The notes below the pieces were generated by a model that was not told where the DNA came from, ran no database searches, and was given only the letters and a program-made list of their open reading frames with translations. From assembly GCF_030848805.1 (NCBI RefSeq), contig NC_092362.1, forward strand, positions 23,197,020-23,261,019: a stretch of 64,000 nt of DNA, read 5' to 3'. Shown here piece after piece: positions 28,501 to 41,603 of the stretch. Each line of letters starts with the position of its first letter. The first letter of the stretch is position 1. A program made the position numbers and the translations under genes. Origin of the DNA: Temnothorax longispinosus (Eukaryota; Arthropoda; Insecta; Hymenoptera; Formicidae).

Positions 28501-30410
28501 GCGGAACAGCCGGCTTGATTGTAAAATGGATCGGAAGTGATCCGTTTAATCGAGCCCTTCCCATCGCATGTACCATCTGAAATAGTTCGAATGGCTTAGG
28601 CTTAATCGTGTATCTGCACACTGCCAAAGTGATATCGTTGAAGGAATTCCGATACATGCTACAAGAGTTAGCGTTTGATTGCGCGAATCGGCTTTGCATT
28701 TTCATTAAGCATAATGGATCGTACAGATACGCGAGTGCCTGTGTCACTCTAATCGGTCCTCCCCTTTTTTTGCGCGACGTCATATCTACTTTTCTGTAAA
28801 GCGGAAAATGAGCACCTGAAACACTATAATACTCTTCTTTGACGCGATATCGGAGGATTGGCGCAAATTCATTTTAATCGTCAAAAATATGGCCGCCCAA
28901 GCTAACGTTTCATCCACTTAGCGGCGGGTATTAAATGATAAATCAGCGGCGGGTATAGGCGAGCATCGTAAACCGATCCGCTTTCCATTTAACAATTTGC
29001 ACGTTTTACGCGATACCGTATCTCGCTCTTCTCAAAATCAATAAAGTAGGAATGAGTCACGGCGGATACATGCAAAATTCAGCAGAATAAACTGTTTGCT
29101 ATTTGCAGAGTGCTCCAGAGCAATGCATTGTTTATCTCTGTATAAAATACAACGGTCGTAGTTGTACAAATTTTATATTTGCGTTTTTTTTTATATATTC
29201 TGATCGCCGAATAGTGTGGCAATAAATATTTCACGAGAAAGATCGGGGCTGTCATGATAACGTTGAATTTTCCATCTGATCTTTATATTACATTCTTGTT
29301 ATATAAATGGGAATCTCGATCACGATTTTACAACAAAACTATATTGTAATAGCTCTCTAGATACATCAAGCATAATAATATAGCTATATTATTGGAACAA
29401 TCGAAACCTCTAAAAACTGGCATCAAATTTTATATTGTAGCAATTTATGGGTTTTTGCTAGCACATTTTTGACGCTTTATCAAACGTAATAGAAAATTCA
29501 TTTATACATTGTAGCAATTAATAATCCTTCCTATTGTTTCTATAAAACGTACAACCACTTATACCGCGCTTTGTTCGAAAAGCGCACGTTGTATAATCCA
29601 CCATTATCCTCGGCCACCCTCTTTTCAATCCGTCGCGGACGATTTCGAGCGTGGCCTGGAAAATAAAAGCACATCGCACAATATGCGAGCCGCCCGAAGG
29701 TATTTCCCGGCGACACCCTTTCACATCGCGCCGGTAACTCCGATAATTGATTTAGCGGCGGATCAGGAACGTAACACATATAACTGCTCCGTGCGACGGG
29801 GCGGCGGCGGGGGGGCGAGGGTTCCGTTTAAACTTAGTTTAATTAAACCGTGGATTTATTGGGCACCGCTTGATACGCGCACACGAAGACACGGCCATAC
29901 TAGCGAGCGACAAGAGGGTACGTCGGTGTACCTGAGCTGGTAGGGGAGGGTAAAGCGAGATAAAGTATGGGGGGGACGAAGCTGATGGGCGAGAGGGTGG
30001 GTCGAGGAGGAAGAGGAGGCACGGTACACGTGTCTACGAGTATCCTCTTCGTCGCTGTGTGAGTGTATACGCCATGCAGACGGGACAAAATCTTCCAAGT
30101 GGCCTCGGGAGAAATATTGCGGGGCATCAATTGGGATAATGGCGCGAGTGATCTAAGAAGACTCGGTGAAGAAATCGGTTTTGTGATGTTCCCCCAGCAT
30201 CCGCTGCACCCACCGGCGATATTTCTCTCCTCGAAAATGTCACGGAATCAGCCAAGATGCATATTCAGCGAAATCGCACTTTAATGAAGGGCGCCGACTA
30301 CTCCTCGGGACGCGAAATGTACACCGCCAAGGGTGAGCTCGTGGTTTAATTGGGAAGAGAGACGAGACGAAAAGCACTCGGTGCTGTGCGATTCTTGACT
30401 TACCTCGCGA

Positions 30411-30428
30411 TGTGTGTGTGTGTGTGTG
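30411..30428. repeat. (TG)n microsatellite
   Basis: Nine TG units. Confidence 0.9.
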
Positions 30429-33400
30429 ATTGCTCGGTTATTTTTAATAGTTCTTTTTCCCTCAAATCACATAGGTATATTGTTGCTAAGAAATCATACA
30501 CATCGGTACCATTTCTTATTCAATTTTCTTTGTAAATTCTTTTACGTCTTAGATTTTCTTAGAGGACTTCGTTAATGACGTTACAGATATATACATCACT
30601 TTTGTACTTGTTGAAATGTAAAGAATATCAATAGTTATATGTTTTTATACGTTCCTTTCTATGTATATTTGCGCACGTTTTTCTAAATTTGTTAGCGCAA
30701 AATGTTCATTCAAATAGCGAAATACCTTTGTTACGATTTTAATAGCATTTGATAAAATGTCGAAAACACTATTACGTAGGAAGACGTACATATATCGCTG
30801 TAATACGATGTTCTTGGGACATTGTGTATTTCGAAAGCCGAGCTTAGTACCGAAACCACTAATATACGCATTTAAGGAGCTGAAATGCATACGTAATTAG
30901 ATTGCATCCCGTTGAAACGTATCCAATTGCAGGCAACTCATTACACGAAGTAGAATCACAAATACTAATTTCTACTTATTTAAATGCGTTTTAGTTTATA
31001 GATTAAATTAGCATTTTCTATTTATAATATGTAATTTATAAAGTATATTATATCAATTATCGATAATTAATGTTTGATTTTATAGCTTTAAAATATAATG
31101 TTTAATTTCTTTAAAAAATAAATCTAATTTTATATTCTGCGTATAAATGTTATTATTTTAAATAATGAGGTTACAGAAAATTAATGGAGTAAATTTAAAG
31201 TGAAAAATTGTATTTTGCCTTATTATATATCCTTTTAGTAAGAAACTTTATTTAATTACTTTTTTATTATATATACAAAATAATCTTTAATATCTAATAA
31301 TAATGTCAAACCAATTGAGTTTTATAAAATACATTTTAAATATTTACATTAATTATGTTTTTAAAATTATTCCTTAATATTACAATGTTTGTAAATTCTA
31401 ATAATCTAAGTATAATTTTCTGGACAATTCCAACGCTTTAATGATCTTTAAGAGATTTGTTTGCGACCACTTGTTTCTTATATCTTCAGGTATTTTCTTT
31501 CCCTTCGTTCCCTCGTTCGATAAAGGGAATTTTGATCCTTTGAGTATTTCATCAAGGATCATTATTTACCACGGAAAAATCTTTTTAAAGTTATTACCTC
31601 ATAAGCTACGAAATTCGGGGAAAATTTAGGGAAGTCCATTGACTTCTAATTTATCACATCCTAGTTTGTAGCTAATTAGCGAGAACCCTTAATGCGCTGT
31701 CGAGAAATATGCAAACTGGGCGACAAGCCATCGTTTTTCTTATCGAGGGATTTACTGACATAATTGCGATAAAGCAGCCGTGGAACGATAATACCGGGCA
31801 AATGGGCTAACAATAAGTATAGCTTTTATCATTTTGCATCCTTGAGCGAACGCTGACTTGCATTTTCTTTGTCAACTCTTGTCGCGTAAAGACCGCATAT
31901 AGTTTAACGCTCCGGAAATTTTCATGCATCGATTCGGATTTCTAAAGCGGAATAACGATACGCGATAAATTCGCGTTGAAAGTTATCATCATATAAAACG
32001 CATTACGATTAAATTGCGAAAATTTTGCGAAAATGATTTTGCAGCTATTATAGTAACTGTTTCAAAGCAATAATGAAAACGGAAAAGGGAATTTAATATT
32101 TCATATTTTCGCATATACCGTATGTATGTGTGCTTTAAATTTGTATTGAAAAGATAAATTAAAATATTTTCCGGGATTGAAAAAAAGGGGGGAAAAATCG
32201 CAATCGTCAGCGCGGATACGAAACTCATCCTTCTAATCCCGGTGGAGGCAAGGTGGAGTGTTTGTGGACGAAAGCGTTCTCTAGGATTTCCTCCAGAAGC
32301 GTCTTTCGATTACGAACCTCTGTCCTAGAGTTTGCACAGTGGACGAAGGGTCCTGTCCATTACTCGACCGAACCACACCCACTACTACGCCGGTGATTCC
32401 CAATAACCCCGACGAAGTGTCGGCCGAACGGGGAATAAAAACCAGTCGCTGCCTCAATACAAAAGACACAAATAACATTATTACACAGAATAGAGAATGT
32501 AGGAAAAATATTCGATAAAAATTTGGGATTAACATAATGAGAAGAAGAAAGAATGATTTATGTAATTTTATTTTTATTTTTAATACAATTACAAAGCATA
32601 AAATCAAGCTGATGAAAGCAAGAAAATTAATCATACTTGTTCAATTTCGATCCTAACGAAGATAAGTTGAAGAGATTAATTTTGCGGGAAAGATTTCAAT
32701 CAAGTTGCAATTACTTGACTTGTCCATATGAACGGTACGCAGAGTCAACAACAATGGCTGGCGAGAACAAGTGGGCCGGATTCTCTGTCTTCGATTCAAC
32801 GGACGCGGAAAAACAACAGCTCGCGGAGAAACGATTGCTTTCAATTACCTTTATCTGTATTTACTGTGACCGACGAAAGGCTGGCCGGATATAATTGGCA
32901 CTCGTTCCTTGGGGGATTGTCCTCGAACAGACGCGCGGATAGAATTAGCCTGCTCCTGGTGACTGTTTCTAAGTCTTCGTTTGTCGCGAAATTTACTGTG
33001 ACCGTTACCCTAGATCCGGCAAATTGGACATATCGAAGAAGTTTAAAGTTATTTCCATTTCTTCGCGAGCAGAATGATAGCGATCTTTGTTAACATTAAT
33101 TGACAATATAATTTGAAAAAATAATTTTTACACAATCTTATTCTTTAATTTATTCTTTTTACAGTCTTTCTTATAAATAAATAAATATATACTTGCATAT
33201 TAATTGACGTTTGCAAGCATTATCTATTTATTGACTTATTCATATACAGCAAATATTACCTTCTTAATTAAAAGAAGAGCATACCTACAACAGTAGTAAA
33301 GATTGCATGATACTTACATAAAAAACTAAATATTGAGTGAGACAAAATATCGAGCTACTTTAAATATTTATGTGAGAATATTCTTAAAAATGTTCTGCAT

Positions 33401-36400
33401 TAATTTGTAAAATTGCAGCGTAAGATCAAAATACCTAGATAAATTTACGCAAGCTTGCTCGTTCGGACAAAATTATCGGAAGAGAATAAAACAGCGTGAA
33501 ATGTTCGTACGCGTTATTCACATGTTATTGAAAACTATATTAATGAATGACGATCAATCATCTGTCACATCCTTTCAACTGAGGCAACCGCACCAGCATT
33601 GCTGACACACCGAGGTTCATTATTCACTGACACATTATTCACACACGATCTATCATATTTTCTCAAAATAACGCGACGTACGGTAAAGTAAAATACAGGA
33701 AAGGCAGCGTGATTCCCCTATTTCCTTGCAATCGATAGACAATTCGAATCAATCTGAAGATGCAACCGTGAACAGTATATCCGACTCCGCTTGAGCGCGT
33801 CTCGGAGTAGATTCGCGCAAACAAAACGTCAAACGGGTCAGTCAAGAGAACATTCCCCAAAGCTAATTCCGAGAGCGGCCATTAACCACGACGGACACGA
33901 ACGCCGCGCTTGCCAAGCATCCGACACGAACGAAACACACGAAGTAAACGGCATTATTGAAAGGCGACGCGCGCCGAGATAACGCCTGCCTGTTCCACTG
34001 AGAGGACGATGCCACTTAGGGAATTATCCTCCTTAATTAGCCTTATTTACGCTTGCAACGACCAAATGCGGAGTGAAACTACGGAATAATCCTCACGGTT
34101 CTCTTGCGTCACTTTGTCTGTGCACAGAGAGACGCCAAAAGCTCTTGTTCGATTGAGCGCGCCTTGCGCCTCTCGGCAATCCTGATATTTGGGAAAACGA
34201 TACGAACTTTGTGAAATAAATATAAAGTTACACTTTTTCTCTTAATGAAATGTTTGTTTTTATACTTACGTAATATTGAATTTAAATAAGTTTCTTTAAA
34301 TTTGATTGTAATATTAGATAAGTTTTATATATTATTTAAATTATGGTCGGGCATCATTTTTATATAAAATTCTCAGTAAAATATATAATTAATATCTCAT
34401 TGAAAAAAGAAACATTGTTTTTATAATTTTTGTAATACGAAGAACTTCTTACATATATAAGTAATTTGTAGTTGTGAGAATTCCATTTATGTGCGCGCTC
34501 GAATTATAGCTCGAAAATCTCGAAGTCGGGTCTAATATCAGATCCACGTCCTGAACGTCATTACACCCAATAATCCTTATCTGAAAGTTTCTAGCCCTAT
34601 CGCATTCTCCGTACTTTAAGAACCATCTCTTAAAAACTTTAGAAAGAAGTCGTTTTCACTCGGTAGCACTTCGATTGGAGCTCTACGGCACGAAATAATT
34701 CCCTTTCAGCGTTTTATCGCTCACGCGTCACTAAAATTTCGCCCTAGATTTATCTCGTAGGTTGATTCAAGACACGGCACGGGCCTTCGATCTCGCCCTC
34801 GCTCTGTCTTTTTCTCCTTTTTTTTTTTTTATTAATTATTTCGTGCCGCGCGCCGTTGTTATCCCGGACGAAGGCTCGATCTGTCGCAATGTAATCTATT
34901 AAGTCGAGTGCAACGAGCTGCACTCTTCCCAATATTGGAGAAGAGCTGCAGCCGGGATAGAAAAAGGCTGGGTTGAGAATGGGGCGGATCGAAGGGGAGA
35001 AATGGAGGGAACGACGAAGAATGCAAAAGGGAGCAAAGCGTCGATGACGGTCGATGGTAAAAATGCCTCCTAGCTTTTATCAGCCGGGCGCAGGCATAAT
35101 TTAAGTGGGAGATTATTAAACGTGAGGTTGCGCGCAAAAAGATCCCGCGGGAGATTATTAAAAGTGAAACGCCATTAACGAAAATAGGAGCCCCCTGGAT
35201 TTAGGTGCAAATTTAATATGCTTGCAATGTCTTCATTAATAGGATTCCCTCTTAAAGTTAAAGATGCGATTACTGAGTTATAGCGGTTAATCGCATGCCC
35301 GTTCACCGCTCTCTCTTTATCCAATCATTTATCTTATCGCAACTATATAATTAATTAGCATTATTATAATATAACAATATGTTTTATTCACAAATTAAAA
35401 AGAATTAATTTTTGCAGCTTTGGTTTAGCCGGAATGCATTTTTATTATTTAAAAAAAAAAAACCACACACATTTTTAAAGATGTATATATTGAATTATAT
35501 TTAAGGAATTGACTTCTATCGCTTTAACTTGCAATAAATTTCATCTGCCAGCTTATTTCAGCTTATTTTTTCCGTGTGTCAGATACAGAACGCTCTAGTA
35601 ATTGGACGTAATCGAGCGCATTTGAAAGCTTATCGAACGTTCAAACCGTTAACGGTGCTATAGATTCGCAAAAAACGCAGTTACGAATTCATAAAATGTT
35701 ACGCATCGTATCGTGCGCGAAGCGATCTCGCACGTTTTAAAATTTGCTCGCATCGAGGACCCGTATTTTTGCGCGCAACGCACGATTCACGCACGCCATA
35801 AATGGTGTGTAACACAGTTCTCACAATTCGCCGAGAAATCAATGTGCGCGCCCGTAAAACGATCGAAAAAACTTTCCTTTCCCAACAGACAATCGCGGAA
35901 TCCCGAAATTGTTGACAAATGAGAGAGAGAGGAGCAATATGCGGTCGGTTATTTTATGCAGCATTCGTGTATCTGGAGTAAAATTCGGATTTCATAATTA
36001 AGAGATTCCGACAGCAATTTTAAATGTGTTTAAATTAAAATAAAATTCCATGTTAAAAATTACAGACTAATTTATATAGATATTTATAAAGTAAGAGAAA
36101 TTTCTAAATTTTTATGTTATATGCGCGCTTCGCAATTTATTATTTAATTATATATATGAAAAGCTTATTTTTTTTTGTCGCTCTCTGATTTATTTCTTTC
36201 TTACAATCAATCTTATATTGTGTACATCAATCAGAAGAAACAGAACAAGGTACGCGAATTATCTGCCACTCAAAAATGGTTGCCGGTCGTGGGCAAGATA
36301 GTCATCAATTCTTCGGGGCGAGATTCGTCATTTCTTAGATTACGGGTAAAGAAAAATGAGATTTACGCTTGATCTCTGCTCGAGTTTTCTCATTACCGTT

Positions 36401-38274
36401 TTCCCCCGAAACCGCTTCGTAAACTCGCGCGGTTTCTCTTCCCGAGTGCCTGTAATGTACTGTAGCTCGCGTGGAGGGACAGAGAGATATATCGTTAAGC
36501 CGGAAACGGGGGAATGCCGACCATTGTTGTTGGGCAACGTTTGTGCAAAACGTTATGCGATACCGGCTGACGAAGTAAGAAGAGATTGGGCACATCAACG
36601 GGGTAGCCTGGCCTAATAGTGCACCTCTCGCTATCTGTGTCCTTTGTTGCGGCGTCTTAGTCTAATGACACGGCATTATCTGGCATCCACGGGACGCGCA
36701 TTCAGATACAGAAAAATTCCTTGATGGAAATTCGATATGAGAGCGAAACAGAAAATCCCGGATAACGCGCATGAATGCGATATTTATAAGCAGCGCGCAA
36801 TTTTCTTATGGACGTAACAGTATCTCCGGTTTGGATACTTGCCGATGCACATTCGACTATCTCGTCCACATTTTATAAAATCAACGAAGGATACGGTTTG
36901 GATACGCTTCCGATGCGCTTGCATTTCGTTTATTTTTGTTTTGGATATTCGCGTTTTCATTTCTAGAAAAGGATTAAAGAAAGGTAGTGCGCGTTTACGT
37001 TTGTTGCGTGCTGAAGTTACATTTTTTGCTTGAAACAATTTTTTTATACAACCGAAAACATTTCAGCGACCCCGGGAAAGAGCATCGGCCAAATGTGTCA
37101 ATATGAATTTGCGCATATAAATTAATACGTATTAGCTGCTTTTTACTATCTGCCGTATCTACCAACCGCCCTTTATCCAGCAAGTCTGAATCACTGTTAT
37201 AATGCGAATGTTAAAAGAGCAAAATAGGACGGCTACAAATCTGCCATGAAAAAAATTTATCGATAAGCACGAAATCCGATTATCAGCGTGAAAACAAACA
37301 TTTAATAAAAGCATTCCAGCACGGACGGCGGGCTTTGTAATAACACGAACATACTCCGCTTCTATTTTGACATTGCGTTCTCTGTCTTCCCTTTAATTAC
37401 TGCAATCTCGTTACAGTTTACATAACGTGTTGGTATTATCTGTTATTACACGAGATATCTGTTAAATTTTATGAAATTTTGGCAATATTAAATATGTTGT
37501 AATTATGAATAAATATGTATATAATTATGAAAAAAATACTCGAAAATTTTTACAGCTTTGAAAATTTTGTGGATCTGACTGTGCCGTGTCATCGAAAACA
37601 TTCAGAGATATTTATGAGATATTCACGATAGTTTATGTCCTAGAGTAAAGAGCAATATTTGGTTTCCAGTCTTCGGCCTGCTTTTCACGGAAAATAATAA
37701 TTTATGTCTCGGTAATTTACGAGCAACACGGTACTCTACAGATTTTCCAGATTAACGGTGGCTCGTCCGGTTATAAATAAAACCTTAAGCACAGGTTTTC
37801 CTGCCTTTCCTTTTTCCGTTGTAAGGCACCGCCGAGTCTGTGTAATCATCCATTGTGGACATTCGTAGGAGAGAAAGGAGTGCAGCATTCAAAAACAAAA
37901 CGGATCTCGCCGCTCTCGAGATTTCTAATTGTGCCCGTTTATGAAATACTCGAGCGTTGTAAACATTTGCCGCGCGCAACATAGTCTCAAGAGTGCAGAG
38001 CTTAATGCGCGACCGGTGCCTGCGACTACTAACATCGGGCGCTTGTATAATTTACGAAACACACAATTCTCGTCCACGTATTTCTGTATTTCCTTTTTCA
38101 ACTTTTACGGTTTATTTCTTAACTACAGCACGAAATGTCGATGTCTCTTTCAATTTTTGTGTCGAATTTTATCTCCGCGAATATAAAATATACTTCTCGA
38201 GTACATTTTTTTATTGCTAGTTTTATTTCTTGAAGCGCTCTTTTATATGTCGCGCGTTGAGATTAGCACTAGTA

Positions 38275-39182
38275 GGGGAGACCGGGGCTTGTTGGCACAA
38301 GAGACAAGTTGGCAATGCGTTCCGTTTATGTATTTATAGCTAAAGAAATAATGGAAAAGTTATCACAAAACATCTTTTTTATGATATATGTATAGGTGCT
38401 TTCCCCAAAGTTTTATTTAAATCAAACAAGTATTACAATAGAAAAAGAGAAAACTCTAATTTAAGAGGTGGCAAATAAATTTTTGAGCGTTTCAAAATAT
38501 CGTATTAATGCTCTTCAGCTTGAGAAGTAAATCAAAGTGACGTATTATTTGTTAAAAGAAAAGTTTCTATTACTATACGACATGTCATTTTGAGGAACAA
38601 CAGTAATTTATTGTAAGAAAATGACTGAAATCACACGTATGTAGGGATGGGGTATGTTGGCTCATATCAAGGCATATGATTAGCTTGACTTGTTGTTACC
38701 GCGCACGTGAGACCTGTGTGAGCATGTGATTTGCTACCTACAATGCTGATAGAAGCTAGATATATATTTATATTAATATTTTTATATTGAAGAAAGCTAT
38801 ATCTAAAATAGTTTACAATTGTTCTTCTGCAACAGCATTTTGCTATTCGATTATTACGAAATAACTTTAAAAGATATAATCTTTATCAAAAAGTACATAT
38901 CTGTTACCCGTTTTGTGTTTCTATTACGTTTTCATTAATTGAACATGGACTTTTGTCACATAGCCAACTTACCCTATTACCGGGGCAAGTTGGCTGCGAT
39001 GCAGCATGTTCGTATTTTACTTATTACAAAGAAATTATACAGTATACATGAGCGTTCCTGGCATGAAAATGTAGAGAAAGGTTCTCTCTGTCATATTAGT
39101 ACTGTTTAATCATGAAAATTAGTTGTTTACGAACTCAAATGCCGAAATTGTGAAAACGGTGTCAACGAGCCCCGGTCTCCCC
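38275..39182. mobile_element. Non-autonomous TA-flanked DNA element, 908 bp
   Basis: The ends are inverted repeats of about 24 bp with two mismatches, beginning GGGGAGACCGGGGCT and ending in its complement. TA dinucleotides lie immediately outside both ends (38273-38274 and 39183-39184), as expected for a TA target duplication. There is no long open frame inside, so it would need a transposase from elsewhere. The terminal motif GGGGC-TTGTTGGC recurs inside at about 38305 (degenerate), 38649 and 38984. An internal hairpin pairs AGCCAACTTACCC with GGGGCAAGTTGGCT (about 38963-38996). The superfamily is not identified. Confidence 0.8.
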
Positions 39183-39771
39183 TACAGTTCCTTGCAAACT
39201 AGTTTTTTTCGCTAGTCGTTTTAAATTCCCACCAATACTATCACAGGGACCTTTCCCATGTGCTGTGGTAAAAAAGTGCCATTCTGCCGTGATACCAAAA
39301 AAATCACGCGCATAGTAAAGCAAATTATTCAAATTGTATTTATTTTTATAATGTTGGCCGGCTCCATCTGTAAAATAGACAATAATCAGGCTTCGACTCA
39401 CACTACTATATTATTATAAAATGAACGATAAAGTTCGTCATTATTACAGTTTTATAGCCATCATTTCAGACAATCTTACAACACAGTAGGTAGCAGTGTA
39501 CGCTTTTCAACAATTATTAATAAAAGAACTTAAAACAAATGGGTATTCCTGTTAAAAAATTCTCTATTTTAGGAGCTTTTTCGTCAACTTTGTCAAGTCG
39601 ACGCATTGATTATTCACTTGTACCTTAAGATATTTTAGTTTATTATACTGTTATATTTAATTAATTTTATTATAATAACGCCAATTCTTACATTATCACC
39701 ATAATCAGTTATAAGAAAATAAATCTTATTATATTGTTATTATTGAGCGTGTTATATATTTAGGTTCAAAA
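39183..39771. other. Non-coding stretch between the 908-bp element and the double hairpin
   Basis: AT-rich sequence. No gene, repeat or splice-flanked frame was seen. Confidence 0.55.
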
Positions 39772-39954
39772 AATTTTATGCAACACGTGCATGGAAAGTG
39801 CGTGATAGACCACTTTCCAGGCACTTGCAACATAAAATAGGGTGTGTAAGCCGTGCGTAAAGATGAAAATTCCCGGGTGCGGTTACCGCACTCGCCTTCG
39901 GCTCGTGCGTAAACTCTGCACCCGGGAATTTTCATCTTACGGCACTTGTTACAC
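39772..39954. repeat. Tandem pair of hairpins, MITE-like
   Basis: The first hairpin (39772-39839) pairs TTTTATGCAAC...GGAAAGTG with CACTTTCC...TTGCAACATAAAA. The second (39842-39954) has a perfect 20-bp stem, AGATGAAAATTCCCGGGTGC at 39861-39880 with its complement at 39918-39937, extended outward by imperfect pairing of GTGTGTAAGCCGTG with CGGCACTTGTTACAC. GTGCGGTTACCGCAC (39878-39892) is a further small palindrome at the inner edge. It lies about 150 bp past the ABCG stop codon. Confidence 0.7.
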
Positions 39955-40103
39955 AAATAACTATATACAATTTTTACATTTCTAATCCTATTGTCTCTCT
40001 TAACATTCTACCTACTGTTACAGAGAAAATGTGCTAAATCATTAATTTTTTGTTTGAGACATACTTAGAGAGTACTTTTTTGTTTAAGATAAGTATTAAC
40101 ACG

Positions 40104-40775
40104 TTACTTTCTTGCAAAATAAATTTTCCAACAAAGTACTGCATAGGTGATTATGTGTAAACAGAGTATCCAAGAGCTAAGTACTATCAGAATAACGTAA
40201 AATGGTACTGTTGGCATGTCCATCATCGAGAGAATCTTGTTTGGCGAACTGAAGAAACAGTAGATTTCCGAGCACGGCAGCTGCGATCGATTAAGATAAA
40301 CCGCCTGCATCATTCCTTCGAATGAGTATCTACAATAAAATTTACATTTCTCAAATTTACTGAAAAAAAAAAAAGGCAAATTGGAAATACAATAAAATAG
40401 TGTTTCTACAAATAGGAAGCAAGAACAACTGTTTATAAATAGTCATTATAAATTATTATAAAAAACGGTTCATATGGAAAACATTATGTAGTAATAATAA
40501 GTTTAAATGCAAAAAATTTTTAATATTAGTAATTGCTATGGTATAATTAAATTGTCTGTACCTGTAAAAGCTCACAGTGCTTAAAGGCTGTAAGTATGCC
40601 GGTATGTCTTTAAATTTCAAGAAAAATCCGGCGAACAGCGCTAATGGTGTACTGACTGCCGGTATTAAAAAGAGACCTGACTGAAAGAAATTATACTTGG
40701 TCAGCTACATAAAATTATCTGTTCATATACATATTAAATAACAATCAAATTGAAATTTGAATAGTATAAGCTGCT

Positions 40776-40818
<43 letters not shown>

Positions 40819-41549
40819 AAAATTATTTATTATTATAAATAAATCATCTAATGATTTATTAACTTATTACTATTACAAATAATTATAGCTGTCATATTTT
40901 CCGATATTTATTGTAATAAGTATGTAATGTTGACTTATTATAGCCTTTTTTGTAGCTTTTCTAATAAAATATACCGCAGCTGAAATACCTTAGTGCCAAA
41001 AGCTGCGCCTATAAGTATCCCAGTCGTTTGTCCAAGAATTGTAGTTAACAGGCCAACGGTCCACATCTGTAGAATTCTAATATATTCCATTGGCTGTCCT
41101 GTCATATAATATGGTATAAACAAAAAAGATGAGGCGCAAAGTATCTAGAAATTAGACAAATTTTTAATTGATTTCAAAACCAATGACAATATATTTAGGT
41201 GATATTTAGCCAGAACTTCATGTCTGAAAGAAATAATTAGTAATAATTAGTAATAATACAAATAATACTGCACTAAAACATACTTGTAGCGGGAGATCCG
41301 TTAGTATTTTTACGCTATAGTAAGCCCTCAAAGAATACCAGTTATTTAAATATTCCTGCAGAAATACTGTCGCTTCTGTAGGAACTACAATTAGATTAAC
41401 ATATGGTATAAATATTTGTGAAAATCATAAAACGCATTTATCATAATTTTAACACGGAAAATTGAAAATATTGTCAAAGAAATTGATTTTATATTTTTTA
41501 GTCTTTTAGCATTAAGTTTAGCATTATCAAAAAGATAGTAATAGTATAG

Positions 41550-41603
<54 letters not shown>

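Larger units (their letters stand above)
23798..38272. other. Long non-coding stretch after the Dpr exon, probably intronic
   Basis: About 14.5 kb follow the Dpr donor without a recognised second Ig exon on the plus strand. GC-richer islands occur at about 24,750-25,320, 27,720-28,060, 29,580-30,350, 32,220-32,450, 33,780-34,190, 34,740-35,160 and 36,280-36,620. A short direct repeat of AGCGGCGGGTAT lies at 28920 and 28946. Confidence 0.55.

Noticed and set aside
32281..32634. Minus-strand frame with a hydrophobic N-terminal half
   Set aside because: The hydrophobic part is a by-product of T-rich DNA and no receptor or transporter family is recognisable.
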